NCBI GenBank assembly: GCA_009760855.2
Contig: WPIO01000126.1
Location: 250,001 to 314,000 of the forward strand
Source: Cristatella mucedo
Lineage: Eukaryota; Bryozoa; Phylactolaemata; Cristatellidae
Length of the DNA: 64,000 nucleotides
Direction of reading: 5' to 3'
The notes beneath the pieces were generated by a model. The model was not told the origin of the DNA and searched no databases. It saw only the letters and a program-made list of their open reading frames with translations. Position numbers and translations under genes: made by a program. Shown here one piece after another: positions 20,227 to 31,693 of this stretch; positions within the stretch are counted from its first letter, which is position 1; every line of letters starts with the position of its first letter.

Positions 20227-21632
20227 CTGTCCGGGCTCTCAATGTCCTAGTATGTGCAACGTATGACCATGATAAAATAAACTACCACTAAAAGTTGTCA
20301 CGACCTTAGAAACTAGCACATGCTCGCTGACTAGCGCCCGTTTCTTGACGATTTTTCTCCGAGGGATCCGACTATTAGAAAGTTACCCCGCACCGGATAG
20401 GCCGGTAGAGTTCTTTGCGTCGGCATTGGTTACTTCTAAAGATTGAATGCACAGCTTAGCAGATGACTGTTTGCATATAACACAAAAGAAGTTTCAGCAA
20501 ACAATTTTTCTTAGCTGACTTCTTCCATATGCAGCGCCTTGCCAATGCTTCTCCAAAAGAAGTGACCCACTTCCAGATGAGACGCTAGATTTTCACGTTA
20601 TCTCTGTTTGCTTGAGTAGGCAGCTATGAAGCGTGCCCCCCCCCCCAATATTCACACTCACTCGCCACCGTATGGCGATGCGAATGGTAAATGTTCCTCA
20701 TTTTGGACCGCGGCAAGTAAAATAAACGACAGCGAACAAGCTTAGTGTGCATTCGACACGAACTCGGTGGTTTCACTCCAACGGAAGTAGGGCAATATTT
20801 CTTCTTTGGTAGCGGTCGGTGGAGGGGGCGTAGGAACAGTGGGATGCCCAGGTCGCTGTACCGGTCGGTATATTGGAGGGGGGAGTGAGAATGCCCCCTG
20901 GTCCCCATCACTGCCTTGGGTTGCCTGCCCAGTCAGACTGCGGCGGAGGTGGAACGGGTATGTTGCCAGAAACTCTCCTTCTGAACGGCTGACTTTATAA
21001 GTGGCTCTGTCTTGCTAGCCCTTTCACTGCACTCCTGATCGTGGATACTCTCCTGGTGATTGACCTCGTGCACTTTGTTCGACCCTGCACAAGTTTGCCA
21101 GTTTTCATTCGCCACGACTCTCTGCTCGCCATCTTACTGCTTAAGCGTAGTAGGCCGATGCCTTAGTGATAAATAAATTGCGGTGCACAGTGATGAGCGA
21201 AATCTTAAAACCAGCAGCGGCATGGGTAAGGATAATTAAGAGATCCGTGTAAGTGCAGCAGTGCTAATCTCACCGCCCAGCATCCATTCATTGTACTCAG
21301 ATCTGTGATTTCAGCGAACGGACAAACGGGGCGTTGGCTGAACCTGCGTGTTCCTTGGTAATTGCTTAGAGCTTCGCGCCTAAGCATCATTGCAATCAAA
21401 TGTGGACTCAGATTCGATGGCGAAAGCCAAGATCGAGCCTAACAGGCGACCTCACCTTTACGGCGAACGTCACACACCCGCGGGGGCGACTTTTCTTGCA
21501 ACGAATTGTAAAGCGACTGGATTGAGACAAAGTTCTTTTTTGGGCGCTATGCAAGCGACATATTAATATTATTATTCTCGTTTACCTGTTGGTCCAGCCT
21601 GTCGTAGGAAGAACGCCCACCTGGCTGGTAGA

Positions 21633-21667
21633 GCCGCTCACGCCCCCTCGGAAGGGGCGTGAGCGGC
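21633..21667. repeat. Perfect 14-bp inverted repeat (unit 2)
   Basis: Same palindrome as at 19,033, with arms and 7-bp loop unchanged although single substitutions occur nearby. Confidence 0.9.
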
Positions 21668-22562
21668 GCCGTGCATCTTCTTTAGGGCTGTGCATTGCCC
21701 CTTTGGCGGGACTGCACTTTGCCCGTTCGGTGTTTTGTAACGCGGGCCGATACCAGCTGACCTCCCCTATTCACTCTCGTACGGGTGCAAGCTACGAGCC
21801 AAGTGTAGCGTCAAAGATTTCATGCAAGCAAGAAGCTGAGACCTGCTTTGCAAGTTGAACTCTGGCATGGTGCTGCGACACAAGCAATCGGCAGCACTGT
21901 TTGAAGAGGCCAACTGAACTTCTCTGCGAAATCGTGAAAGTTCAATCGACTCATTTAGCAGCTTTCGTAACGCACCTGTTTATAGTTTGCTGACAAGGGT
22001 TCGTCCGACTCCATTGCCGAACTGGGCAGCTATTAAAAGAGCATTTCTAAACCAGAGCTGTCTCCGATCGAAGGGCACTGTGGCGTGCTATTGAATTACA
22101 AAGTCATTAGATTAACCAGTAACTAGATTTGTGGTGAATCGAAGCATGCGAAGTGGCAGCAAATGGGAGCAAAGGGCAGCAGCAGGGCTTCAGTTAGGCT
22201 CCTGCTGGCTGCGAAAGCAGGGTAACTCACTCGACTAGCAAGCTGCATTGCTAACGAATCCGTCCACGAGTGACCTGTGGAACCGTTTGAGTGTCTTTTA
22301 CGAAACCACGCAAACAATCAAGCGCAGAAGCAAGCTGCTGCGGCATCGATGCATCTATTCCTGCAAGCTTCGCCAAGCACGGAGCTAACACTAGCTCTGC
22401 TGAACAACTTGCAACCGTGGCCGGTGAAAGTAAGAATGAAATACGCACTGTGCATGCATACGCAGAAGGAATAGATTTTGCATTACCGACTACGTAAAAA
22501 TAACTGTAGGCTTTAATGAGCGTAAGGCTGCTATAGAAAAACCTATATGACCACGGCACGTC

Positions 22563-22826
22563 ATGTCAGAGCGTCTCCTTCTGCAAATTCAAAATGAACA
22601 GAAAGAAAGTGAATTAGTTCAATTAGGAGAGTTGAATTCGACGTATCAATTTTTATTGTGGAAGATGGGACTACTAGCAATCATCAATCAATTTTTGATT
22701 GTCCAAGTTGAATGGTATGTTCTTTTTCCTTCCATGACCGAAAGAAAACAGCAATTTGAAGCAGTTATTCAGAGTACGCACTTCACGTCTGATTATCTGC
22801 TTTGTCATCAGCCTACGATGCAATAA
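22563..22826 (+). CDS. 87-aa ORF with one predicted membrane segment (unit 2)
   Basis: Second copy of the ORF at 19,963. Differences are Leu to Gln within the membrane segment (NQFLIV) and a changed C-terminus (DYLLCHQPTMQ), the latter caused by five substitutions in 16 bp. The Gln in the hydrophobic stretch weakens, but does not exclude, a membrane role. Confidence 0.3.
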   Translation: MSERLLLQIQNEQKESELVQLGELNSTYQFLLWKMGLLAIINQFLIVQVEWYVLFPSMTERKQQFEAVIQSTHFTSDYLLCHQPTMQ

Positions 22827-24230
22827 CTGTCCGGGCTCTCAATGTCCTAGTATGTGCAACGTATGACCATGATAAAATAAACTACCACTAAAAGTTGTCA
22901 CGACCTTAGAAACTAGCACATGCTCGCTGACTAGCGCCCGTTTCTTGACGATTTTTCTCCGAGGGATCCGACTATTAGAAAGTTACCCCGCACCGGATAG
23001 GCCGGTAGAGTTCTTTGCGTCGGCATTGGTTACTTCTAAAGATTGAATGCACAGCTTAGCAGATGACTGTTTGCATATAACACAAAAGAAGTTTCAGCAA
23101 ACAATTTTTCTTAGCTGACTTCTTCCATATGCAGCGCCTTGCCAATGCTTCTCCAAAAGAAGTGACCCACTTCCAGATGAGACGCTAGATTTTCACGTTA
23201 TCTCTGTTTGCTTGAGTAGGCAGCTATGAAGCGTGCCCCCCCCCCAATATTCACACTCACTCGCCACCGTATGGCGATGCGAATGGTAAATGTTCCTCAT
23301 TTTGGACCGCGGCAAGTAAAATAAACGACAGCGAACAAGCTTAGTGTGCATTCGACACGAACTCGGTGGTTTCACTCCAACGGAAGTAGGGCAATATTTC
23401 TTCTTTGGTAGCGGTCGGTGGAGGGGGCGTAGGAACAGTGGGATGCCCAGGTCGCTGTACCGGTCGGTATATTGGAGGGGGGAGTGAGAATGCCCCCTGG
23501 TCCCATCACTGCCTTGGGTTGCCTGCCCAGTCAGACTGCGGCGGAGGTGGAACGGGTATGTTGCCAGAAACTCTCCTTCTGAACGGCTGACTTTATAAGT
23601 GGCTCTGTCTTGCTAGCCCTTTCACTGCACTCCTGATCGTGGATACTCTCCTGGTGATTGACCTCGTGCACTTTGTTCGACCCTGCACAAGTTTGCCAGT
23701 TTTCATTCGCCACGACTCTCTGCTCGCCATCTTACTGCTTAAGCGTAGTAGGCCGATGCCTTAGTGATAAATAAATTGCGGTGCACAGTGATGAGCGAAA
23801 TCTTAAAACCAGCAGCGGCATGGGTAAGGATAATTAAGAGATCCGTGTAAGTGCAGCAGTGCTAATCTCACCGCCCAGCATCCATTCATTGTACTCAGAT
23901 CTGTGATTTCAGCGAACGGACAAACGGGGCGTTGGCTGAACCTGCGTGTTCCTTGGTAATTGCTTAGAGCTTCGCGCCTAAGCATCATTGCAATCAAATG
24001 TGGACTCAGATTCGATGGCGAAAGCCAAGATCGAGCCTAACAGGCGACCTCACCTTTACGGCGAACGTCACACACCCGCGGGGGCGACTTTTCTTGCAAC
24101 GAATTGTAAAGCGACTGGATTGAGACAAAGTTCTTTTTTGGGCGCTATGCAAGCGACATATTAATATTATTATTCTCGTTTACCTGTTGGTCCAGCCTGT
24201 CGTAGGAAGAACGCCCACCTGGCTGGTAGA

Positions 24231-24265
24231 GCCGCTCACGCCCCCTCGGAAGGGGCGTGAGCGGC
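24231..24265. repeat. Perfect 14-bp inverted repeat (unit 3)
   Basis: Same palindrome as at 19,033 with unchanged arms and loop. Confidence 0.9.
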
Positions 24266-25161
24266 GCCGTGCATCTTCTTTAGGGCTGTGCATTGCCCCT
24301 TTGGCGGGACTGCACTTTGCCCGTTCGGTGTTTGTAACGCGGGCCGATACCAGCTGACCTCCCCTATTCACTCTCGTACGGGTGCAAGCTACGAGCCAAG
24401 TGTAGCGTCAAAGATTTCATGCAAGCAAGAAGCTGAGACCTGCTTTGCAAGTTGAACTCTGGCATGGTGCTGCGACACAAGCAATCGGCAGCACTGTTTG
24501 AAGAGGCCAACTGAACTTCTCTGCGAAATCGTGAAAGTTCAATCGACTCATTTAGCAGCTTTCGTAACGCACCTGTTTATAGTTTGCTGACAAGGGTTCG
24601 TCCGACTCCATTGCCGAACTGGGCAGCTATTAAAAGAGCATTTCTAAACCAGAGCTGTCTCCGATCGAAGGGCACTGTGGCGTGCTATTGAATTACAAAG
24701 TCATTAGATTAACCAGTAACTAGATTTGTGGTGAATCGAAGCATGCGAAGTGGCAGCAAATGGGAGCAAAGGGCAGCAGCAGGGCTTCAGTTAGGCTCCT
24801 GCTGGCTGCGAAAGCAGGGTAACTCACTCGACTAGCAAGCTGCATTGCTAACGAATCCGTCCACGAGTGACCTGTGGAACCGTTTGAGTGTCTCTTTTAC
24901 GAAACCACGCAAACAATCAAGCGCAGAAGCAAGCTGCTGCGGCATCGATGCATCTATTCCTGCAAGCTTCGCCAAGCACGGAGCTAACACTAGCTCTGCT
25001 GAACAACTTGCAACCGTGGCCGGTGAAAGTAAGAATGAAATACGCACTGTGCATGCATACGCAGAAGGAATAGATTTTGCATTACCGACTACGTAAAAAT
25101 AACTGTAGGCTTTAATGAGCGTAAGGCTGCTATAGAAAAACCTATATGACCACGGCACGTC

Positions 25162-25425
25162 ATGTCAGAGCGTCTCCTTCTGCAAATTCAAAATGAACAG
25201 AAAGAAAGTGAATTAGTTCAATTAGGAGAGTTGAATTCGACGTATCAATTTTTATTGTGGAAGATGGGACTACTAGCAATCATCAATCAATTTTTGATTG
25301 TCCAAGTTGAATGGTATGTTCTTTTTCCTTCCATGACCGAAAGAAAACAGCAATTTGAAGCAGTTATTCAGAGTACGCACTTCACGTCTGATTATCTGCT
25401 TTGTCATCAGCCTACGATGCAATAA
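25162..25425 (+). CDS. 87-aa ORF with one predicted membrane segment (unit 3)
   Basis: Third copy, identical in protein sequence to the unit 2 copy. It ends about 50 bp before the point where unit 3 becomes strongly diverged. Confidence 0.3.
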   Translation: MSERLLLQIQNEQKESELVQLGELNSTYQFLLWKMGLLAIINQFLIVQVEWYVLFPSMTERKQQFEAVIQSTHFTSDYLLCHQPTMQ

Positions 25426-26269
25426 CTGTCCGGGCTCTCAATGTCCTAGTATGTGCAACGTATGACCATGATAAAATTACCTTTGAAGGGGATATCATGC
25501 TAAAAGTTGCCGAGACCTTGGAAACTAACTCATTCTGCTCGCTGAATAGTGCCAGTGTCTCGACGATCCTTTTCCGACGGATCCGATTATTAGAAACCTA
25601 CCCCGCACCGGATAGGCCGGTAGAGTTCTTTGCGTAGGCATTGGTTACTTCTAAGGGCTTAGCTTCTCGTGTCTCTGGCGCTTAGAAAGAGATCGAATGC
25701 CAGCCAAACTCTGGGATTCAGATACATTGCAACGATCGCTTGATAATTTATTTCTACGAAGTGCGTTTCGCATTTTCTACCAGCTAGACTGCGGCCGCTA
25801 ATCCAAGGAAAAATCCTGCCGGATCGGGGATTGTCCGGCAGAGCATGCCATCTTTTCTGAAGCTCTCCCACACTCCCTTCGTCTCGCAGGCATTCAATTC
25901 TGGAGGCGCTTCAGCTGCATGTCCGAGAGCAGTAAGAACGTTACTGACCTGTTAGGGATAGCAAAAAATACACTTACGTGCAGACTTGAGTCATTCAAAT
26001 AAGCTTTGCTTAGCTGATGACTACTTGCGAATATCACAGACGAAGTTTCGACATACGATTTTTCTTAGTGAACTTCGTCCATATGCAACTCCTAGCCAAT
26101 GCCTGTCCAAAGGAAGTGCCCCACTTCAAGATGAGACGCTTGAGTTTCCAGTAATCTGTCATTACTCGTTCAGGTAGCTGTGGAGAGTGCAAAGTTCGTA
26201 TTAACATGCTACCGTAAAGCTGTGGGAATTTGAAACAGGCCCCCTACATTTCGCTTGACAAAAGCGCCG

Positions 26270-26410
26270 AGCTGGTTTGGCCCAGCGGTCAAGGCGCTCG
26301 CCCCGACCAAGGTCTGGCGGAGGTCATGGGCTCGAGCCCCGAGGCATGTGTGTAGCGCCTGAATAGAGATTAAGTTATCTTGGGGCGCTATACAAATGAA
26401 TTATATATAA
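26270..26410 (+). mobile_element. SINE-A, best-preserved copy
   Basis: tRNA-like head with an A-box-like TGGCCCAGCGG (26,278-26,288) and B-box-like GGCTCGAGCCC (26,329-26,339), the internal RNA polymerase III promoter of tRNA-derived SINEs. The tail is GTAGCGCC ... GGGGCGCTATACAAATG then an AT-rich end, the same hairpin seen at LINE-A 3' ends. There is no tRNA acceptor pairing or mature tRNA fold, so it is a SINE rather than a tRNA gene. Related copies: 7,871-8,003 and 41,310-41,452. Confidence 0.75.
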
Positions 26411-26411
26411 A

Positions 26412-26476
26412 AAGCGTGCTCCTCCTAAATATATAAATATACAATATATATATATATACAATATATATATATATAT

Positions 26477-26507
<31 letters not shown>

Positions 26508-26519
26508 GCGTGCTCCTCC
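26412..26519. repeat. TA-rich microsatellite between 14-bp direct repeats
   Basis: AAGCGTGCTCCTCC occurs at 26,412-26,425 and again at 26,506-26,519, flanking 80 bp of (TA)n and ACAATATATA units. The array begins directly after the SINE-A tail, so it probably grew from the SINE's AT-rich end with duplication of adjacent sequence. Confidence 0.8.
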
Positions 26520-27613
26520 AAATCCTGAAAATCCATTCACTCTGGCCGCCGCAGAGATTCATTTTGGTCCAAACAGCAGCGCTTCACGAACTCCAGCCAG
26601 AGGTACGGGGCTCAACGGAGGATATCTCCCGAAGATCGAATTCCAGTCACCATAAGGTTGAAGTCCCGTGACGGCGAAGCACTTGATTGCCGACCAAAAG
26701 TGCACGCAGTAACGACAGCTCGCTCACAACAGGTGCGAAACAAAAAAGGTGACTAACACACTGCTGTATGTTTCGCTCAGTTGCCAGTCTCCAATTTCCG
26801 ACGTGGTCGCAATGCTTGAAGTTACTTTATGTCAGCATCATTTGATGATTTTGCAATAAGCTGTGCCGGTTTATGCCAGGTATTCTTTTGAAAACAATAT
26901 CTAACGCAGTCATGGTCGTAAAATATGAATTAGCCATTATAGAAAAATTGAAGGCCAGTGCTAATTACTGTCGATTCTGACTTGGAATTTTCTCTCATGC
27001 ACAAGTATGCCGGTATGTTCAGTCTCACTCCGTCCATTTTTCGCCTGTAAATGCCATCGATTGAGCATTAAAAAGTCCACATGGTGCACTGCGTAACACA
27101 ATTGTTGTTACTTTTTTTTATTAACAAGTTGTATTTTGCAATCGCATATGCCTCAAGAAATGGTGATTCTTTCTCACAAACATTGTCTTTTTTGTGGCCA
27201 TGACAGTGATACATTTCAAATGTACCCATTCCCAATGAAAAAACAAGAATTATTTGCTTCTTTTAGTTCACATTTAGTCATAAAAACCGATATGTAGTTA
27301 TGATAAAGTTGTACAAAATTTCCAAACAATATGTAGAAGCAAATATTTGTTCGAGGCTTCCAATTACACTATATTATACAATTTCGTGAGTCACCCCAAA
27401 TATAGTCCCTCATTTCGTTCTGGCTATACTTTACTTGGCAATGGCGCTCAGATTCCAGTACATTCTGAAAGCACTCGCCTTACTTCACAGACAAAGCCCT
27501 TTTTTCTCCTTGAATTCATAAAGATGAGTATTGACGAAACAGACATCGCAGGAAATCTTGTAGCCCACGCTGCCATAGCTCTTCACCACAGTCTCTACGA
27601 GGCCTATGCACTT
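26520..27613. other. Intergenic DNA, nothing recognised
   Basis: Mixed-composition sequence. A 91-codon frame at 27,347-27,622 has no recognised domain and runs into the hAT terminus, so it is probably fortuitous. No repeat matching other parts of the window was noticed. Confidence 0.4.
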
Positions 27614-28424
27614 CAGGGCTGAGCAACAATGTATTGCAGATAAAATATACTGCCGTATATTCGCTACAATATATTGTGCTGATTCGTTTTACATTACCAA
27701 CATATTGTACGGGATTAGTTGACAGTACCAATATATTTGACAACATATTGCAATATATTAAGGTATTATTATGAAGCTATTCATCTCTGTCACGTGATAC
27801 ACAATACATAAATATACATAAATTGACTTTTCATATTTGTAAAGATCCAATTAAAACCATATCCGGACATATATCCATAGAAATCATTTCAACCAATCAC
27901 AATTGTCTAAGTGCACAATCGTGGTGGCGCCATTTTTTGTCTCAGAGGTCACCAACTTTGATGTCGAGTTCATGTTCTCGTCCTACAGTCCCACCTGAAA
28001 ACAACAAGGTCTGTCAGCTTTACTTTGGCAAGAATCTTGTTGGTTCTGAAGTCAATATGTGTAAATGCACTTGTGGAACTGTTCGCAAACCAAATATTGA
28101 GCTCGGCTACACGAATCCAATATTCCACATCAAACAGAAGCACCCGAATTATCTAGCAATGTTTCACTTGGCGAAACAAGCGCATGGAGAAGGCAAATCC
28201 GAAACAGCAAGTCTCATCACCGTAACTGGACAATTGTTATCTGGACAGACCACCTTGGAGTACATGCTTGATAGTCGATCAACCAATGTATTCAAATGGC
28301 TGGAATGGATCGTCATGGATGAGCTCGGATTAATCTTTTGCGAAAAAGAGCTCACCGGAAGCAATGCGAAACTGCGACCGATCTCTGTCAAAAGACTCAA
28401 GAGCTTTGGCTGGCTGCCAGCAGC

Positions 28425-28990
28425 TACGCCGGTGAAGGGCAGGGAGCGGGTCCAAGCTCGACCCCGATCCAAGTTCTTGCACTGACCCACAAGGCCCACC
28501 ACGGCTTGGCTCCTTCATACCTAGTTGAACTGCTTAACCAGTTTTTCAGCCTCCTTGTCGTGCCCTCTAGGCTATGTATGGATAATAAATTAGCTGCTCG
28601 ATCCTCAGCTTAAAGACCGCTGGCGACTGAAGCTATTGCTCTGCAGGTACTAGGCTGTGGAACTCACTTCCACAGCTCTTATGCAATGACATATATTCTC
28701 CTGCTGCCGACTACGGCTCATCCTTTCCAGCCGTCCTTAGCTGCTACTACCATGCTACTCACTACCTCAGCTGCTCTCCTGACTCAGCTATTCGTTGGAC
28801 TTTGTTGTGTGAGATGAAGTCTGTTGGCTAGCAAATGCGTACCGAAAGCCCCTTAGGCTGTGAGTGCACAATAGAAAACTCTCCTTCGTAATAACCCTAC
28901 AGTCTTTGTGGCTTTGTGGAGTTGTAGAGATACATTATATTACTCGCGAGCACAACTAACCGACGAACGATCGGGGTACCAAAGATAAAG
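28425..28990 (+). mobile_element. LINE-B 3' fragment inserted in the hAT transposase
   Basis: The plus-strand reading contains VLALTHKAHHGLAPSYLVEL, the extreme C-terminus of a LINE ORF2, followed by a 3' UTR that matches the LINE-B copy at 8,090-9,060 on the other strand (shared GTCTGTTGGCTAGC and GGAGATACATTA-like end). Boundaries are approximate. A perfect 13-bp tandem duplication, gatatatgttcaa (29,002-29,014 and 29,015-29,027), lies at the 3' junction. Confidence 0.65.
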
Positions 28991-29317
28991 CAGATATATA
29001 TGATATATGTTCAAGATATATGTTCAAGCTGGTGGAGGCGGTGGAAAAAATATTTGTCAAGGTCGCGACTGCTACCACTTTCGCTCTTGTTTTTGATGGC
29101 TGGTCTGAGGGTTCAACACACTTTATTGGTCTTTTAATCGTTTACCCTGGCAAGGAGCGTGCTGCTGATCCTGAAATTCATCTGTTGGCCTTCGCACCTC
29201 TCCTTGACGAGACGAATTTTACTGCCGAGATCCATGTGAATTTCATCAAATCGACACTTTAGTGTTACTCCTCATCTCCTAACCCCTTTTTCTTTTTCAT
29301 TGTGGACAACTGCTCAA

Positions 29318-29425
29318 CCAATAATAATAATAATTATAATAATAATAATGCACTTGATAAAGCGCCCTCAGAGAACTCAATCTCTTCCTAGGCGCTTTAC
29401 ATTTGCTGCAAAGGAAAATGCGATT
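29318..29425 (-). mobile_element. LINE-A 3' tail inserted in the hAT transposase
   Basis: A reversed (ATT)n tract (29,320-29,349), then gcacttgataaagcgccc and the hairpin to about 29,402, with a short piece of 3' UTR. It splits the transposase between the DNCSTN and SHHFNLAV motifs. It is a severely 5'-truncated insertion of about 100 bp. Confidence 0.8.
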
Positions 29426-30541
29426 GAATCGTGAGTACATGTGCCACTTCATATGCCACTTCTGGGATGCCGCAGTCACCATTTTAATTTAGCCGTTGAG
29501 GCATGCATAATCACATTCCTCGCAACTGAATTGGAGTAGATTGAGAAGCTCATCTTAAAGTTGTCAACACTAAAACAGTCACGTCGATTGCGCTTGATGA
29601 CATCCTTGCGCCGAGTCAAGCGAAACTTCGCCGACTGGACAGGCGTTCCAGATAAGTTTCAGCGTTTCGAAAGACTTCTTCCAAATCTTGATGGGTCAGA
29701 TGACGAAATAATGAACCTTGTTCCCACAGCTGGGCAGAAAAGGAATATTCGGAATCGCAAGCAAGCATTGGCCGATTTCAAATCTGTTACGATAGCACTG
29801 CAGCTCACGACATGTCGTTGAAAGAATCGAATGTTTTATTCCGATTGATAATTAACTCGTATCCAGAGTTTTCCTTCGACCACTATCTTGGCAACGATGC
29901 AGATATCATCCACAGCAAAGATTTGGAAACGGCCATCGTCAAGGTACAAGCAAACAAGGTCGAACACTCTTGCAATTCTTGAAGAACGTGCTATTGAACG
30001 ATTGTTGCTACCTGAAGCTCATGACTCGGAAGAAGCTGCAGATGATGATGCTCAATTGTCTTTTGCTGAGCGAGCACTCAAGCGACAGCGTGTTGAAGAG
30101 AAGAAGGCACGCAGCAAGTACATCAACATGCGCTTCTTGGTTCCAACATCATATGAGGTGGAGAGACTTTTCTCGGTGGCAAAGTGTGTGTTCTGTCCTC
30201 AACGCCGTAGCTTTCAGCCCAGAGTCTTGGAGTCGCTGCTTTTTCTGAATCAAAACAAAATACTGTGGAATTCGGCTATGGTCGCTTTGATTGTGAATGA
30301 AAATTACTCAGAGACAGCTGATAATAACGAAGAGAACGAAGAAGAATATGGAGAGGATTGGTAAAATCACTGACAATAAATTGCAATATGTGATGTGTAA
30401 GATGTGCAATATGTTTCATTGGTGGCATAGAATATTGCAGTATACTTTATTTTTGGAATTGAATATTGTAATATATTTATTGTTGAATTTTAGAACATTG
30501 AATACAATAACAATATTATATTGGGCAGCCTTGATACAGTT

Positions 30542-31690
30542 GTCCATCCACCTTTCGAGTGCCTACAAAGCCCCCATCTAAACAAAGAATCTGTTCCCAG
30601 CCGCTTTCTTCTAACTAGTGAGCTACTTGGGAAATTCGTTCCACGAAATGATCTTCTTTATCTACGATCCCGGAAAGTCACCGGCTTTGACCTTTGACTC
30701 GGATGTGCAGTTGTGGGTGTACACATCAGCGCCTTCTGACAGTCTACCACTTCCGCTTCCCCTAGTGGTTGTTGCTCCGCACAGGAAGCTCGGTGCGCTG
30801 TGTCCAGTCTTGTCCCCTGTGCCCATCTGGCGTTCCCTGCTCTCCCAAAGGCAAAGATGCACGGAAACGTGAAAAGGGGCCTCGGAGACCAGGAATACCA
30901 CTATTTTGAATTACCTACGACCTATTCGCCGAACTCACCATAAATCGAGGCGTCGAGCAATGTCGACGCTGGTGTAATTCTCTTTGAGGTGTACCGAGCG
31001 AGCTAACAGAAGCGGCGGGTGCTGAACAAACAAATGCTTCCGATGAGTATTTTTTCGTGTTTGTACTACATAACTTGCTACTTATCAGAATGCGCCTGCC
31101 GGATGTTTGCATCCTCTTGAAGCCATAATATACAGCCAATATATACAAAATATACATCCATAGATAGATAGTTCGTCTACCACCCTAAGGAAACTAAACA
31201 TCTATTCGTGCACTTTAAAACTTACTGCAAGAGAATCAAGTTACCAAGGGCTAGCTAGCTGTACTGCGGTATCGCGAATGCAAAAGCAATCAAGTATCAA
31301 ACTTAGGCCAGCATACTAAATCGAACAACTCGTGACACTCGCGACCGACGCCTAGTAAGACATCTGGCTAGTAAAGTGCCCTTAATCATGCACCGATAAG
31401 CGTGAAAAGCACAAATGAATAAAATAGGGAAGATTAGTGATGGCTTAGTGATAGGAACAGATAAGTCTTTAGCTGAGACACAAAGGATTGCAGTTAGTGA
31501 TCGTAGCCGAAAGCGACTTCGCAAATTTTCGTTGCATTTGAGCTAAAGGTTCGATGACCAAAAATTTTCAATTAGTTCGAGGGGGGTTGAGATGACAGAT
31601 GCTGAGAAGGTTGGTGCGACCGCATACTGGGAGAACGAGGTCTGATCGGTAGGCAAGTGCCAGCGAGTAATAATAAGGATAACATACTAA
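30542..31690. other. Intergenic DNA, nothing recognised
   Basis: Open frames of 60-84 codons exist on both strands (for example 30,618-30,872 and 31,524-31,303) but show no domains, and the two strands are equally open. No repeat family from this window is recognisable here. Confidence 0.4.
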
Positions 31691-31693
31691 AAA

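Larger units (their letters stand above)
18699..21298. repeat. 2.6-kb tandem unit, copy 1
   Basis: First of three head-to-tail units (2,600 bp). In order it holds: a unique start (agatctgtgatttcagcg), a LINE/SINE-like hairpin tail (18,908-18,975), a 14-bp-stem palindrome (19,033-19,067), a region with small ORFs (19,500-19,960), an 87-codon ORF (19,963-20,226), a poly-C tract (20,636-20,646, 11 C) and dispersed repeat D (20,905-21,298). By eye, copies 1 and 2 are almost identical apart from scattered substitutions and homopolymer length changes. Confidence 0.95.
21299..23896. repeat. 2.6-kb tandem unit, copy 2
   Basis: Second unit (2,598 bp), same order of parts as copy 1. Differences from copy 1 include a C-tract of 10 rather than 11, single-base changes near the palindrome, one base missing in the D repeat (gtcccatc versus gtccccatc), and a cluster of changes at the end of the 87-codon ORF. 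It matches copy 3 better than copy 1 in that ORF. Confidence 0.95.
23897..26190. repeat. 2.6-kb tandem unit, copy 3 (distal part strongly diverged)
   Basis: It matches copy 2 almost exactly from 23,897 to about 25,477, except for small indels (one T fewer in 'gtgtttgtaac', two extra bases at about 24,893). From 25,478 onward identity falls sharply, although homology is still recognisable to about 26,190, with an extra block of about 280 bp at 25,660-25,950 and no recognisable copy of repeat D at the end. The sharp change implies a recombination boundary between recently amplified and old sequence. Confidence 0.9.
27961..30364 (+). pseudogene. hAT transposase, broken by two insertions and frameshifts
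   Basis: From the likely start at 27,961: an N-terminal BED-type zinc finger (CKC...C with H-I-K-Q-K-H, about 28,055-28,140), a segment to about 28,405 ending ISVKRLK, then after a LINE insertion the RNase H-like core at 29,013-29,310 (ALVFDGWSEGSTH, FIVDNCSTN). After a second insertion the core continues at about 29,470 (SHHFNLAVEA) to 29,821, and the C-terminal hAT dimerisation domain lies at 29,970-30,364 (SYEVERLFSVAK, LESLLFLNQNK). Frameshifts occur near 29,280, 29,465, 29,540 and between 29,821 and 29,970. The domain order is complete, so the copy was full-length before it was hit. Confidence 0.85.
27614..30533 (+). mobile_element. hAT DNA transposon with both termini, inactivated
   Basis: The terminal inverted repeats are imperfect: the left end reads CAGGGCTGAGCAACAATGTA (27,614 onward) and the right end, reverse-complemented, reads CAAGGCTGCCCAATATAATA (30,533 downward). 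They flank a hAT transposase pseudogene. Directly outside are ATGCACTT (27,606-27,613) and ATACAGTT (30,534-30,541), matching at six of eight positions, as expected for a decayed 8-bp hAT target-site duplication. Sub-terminal regions are rich in ATATTG/CAATAT motifs at both ends. Two LINE insertions lie inside. Confidence 0.85.

Noticed and set aside
18699-26190. CRISPR array or rDNA-type repeat
   Set aside because: Units are 2.6 kb with no spacer structure and contain no recognisable rRNA sequence; the context is eukaryotic.
26270-26345. Genuine tRNA gene
   Set aside because: A- and B-box-like motifs are present but there is no acceptor stem or anticodon arm pairing, and the same head is attached to LINE-like tails in three places, so it is a SINE.
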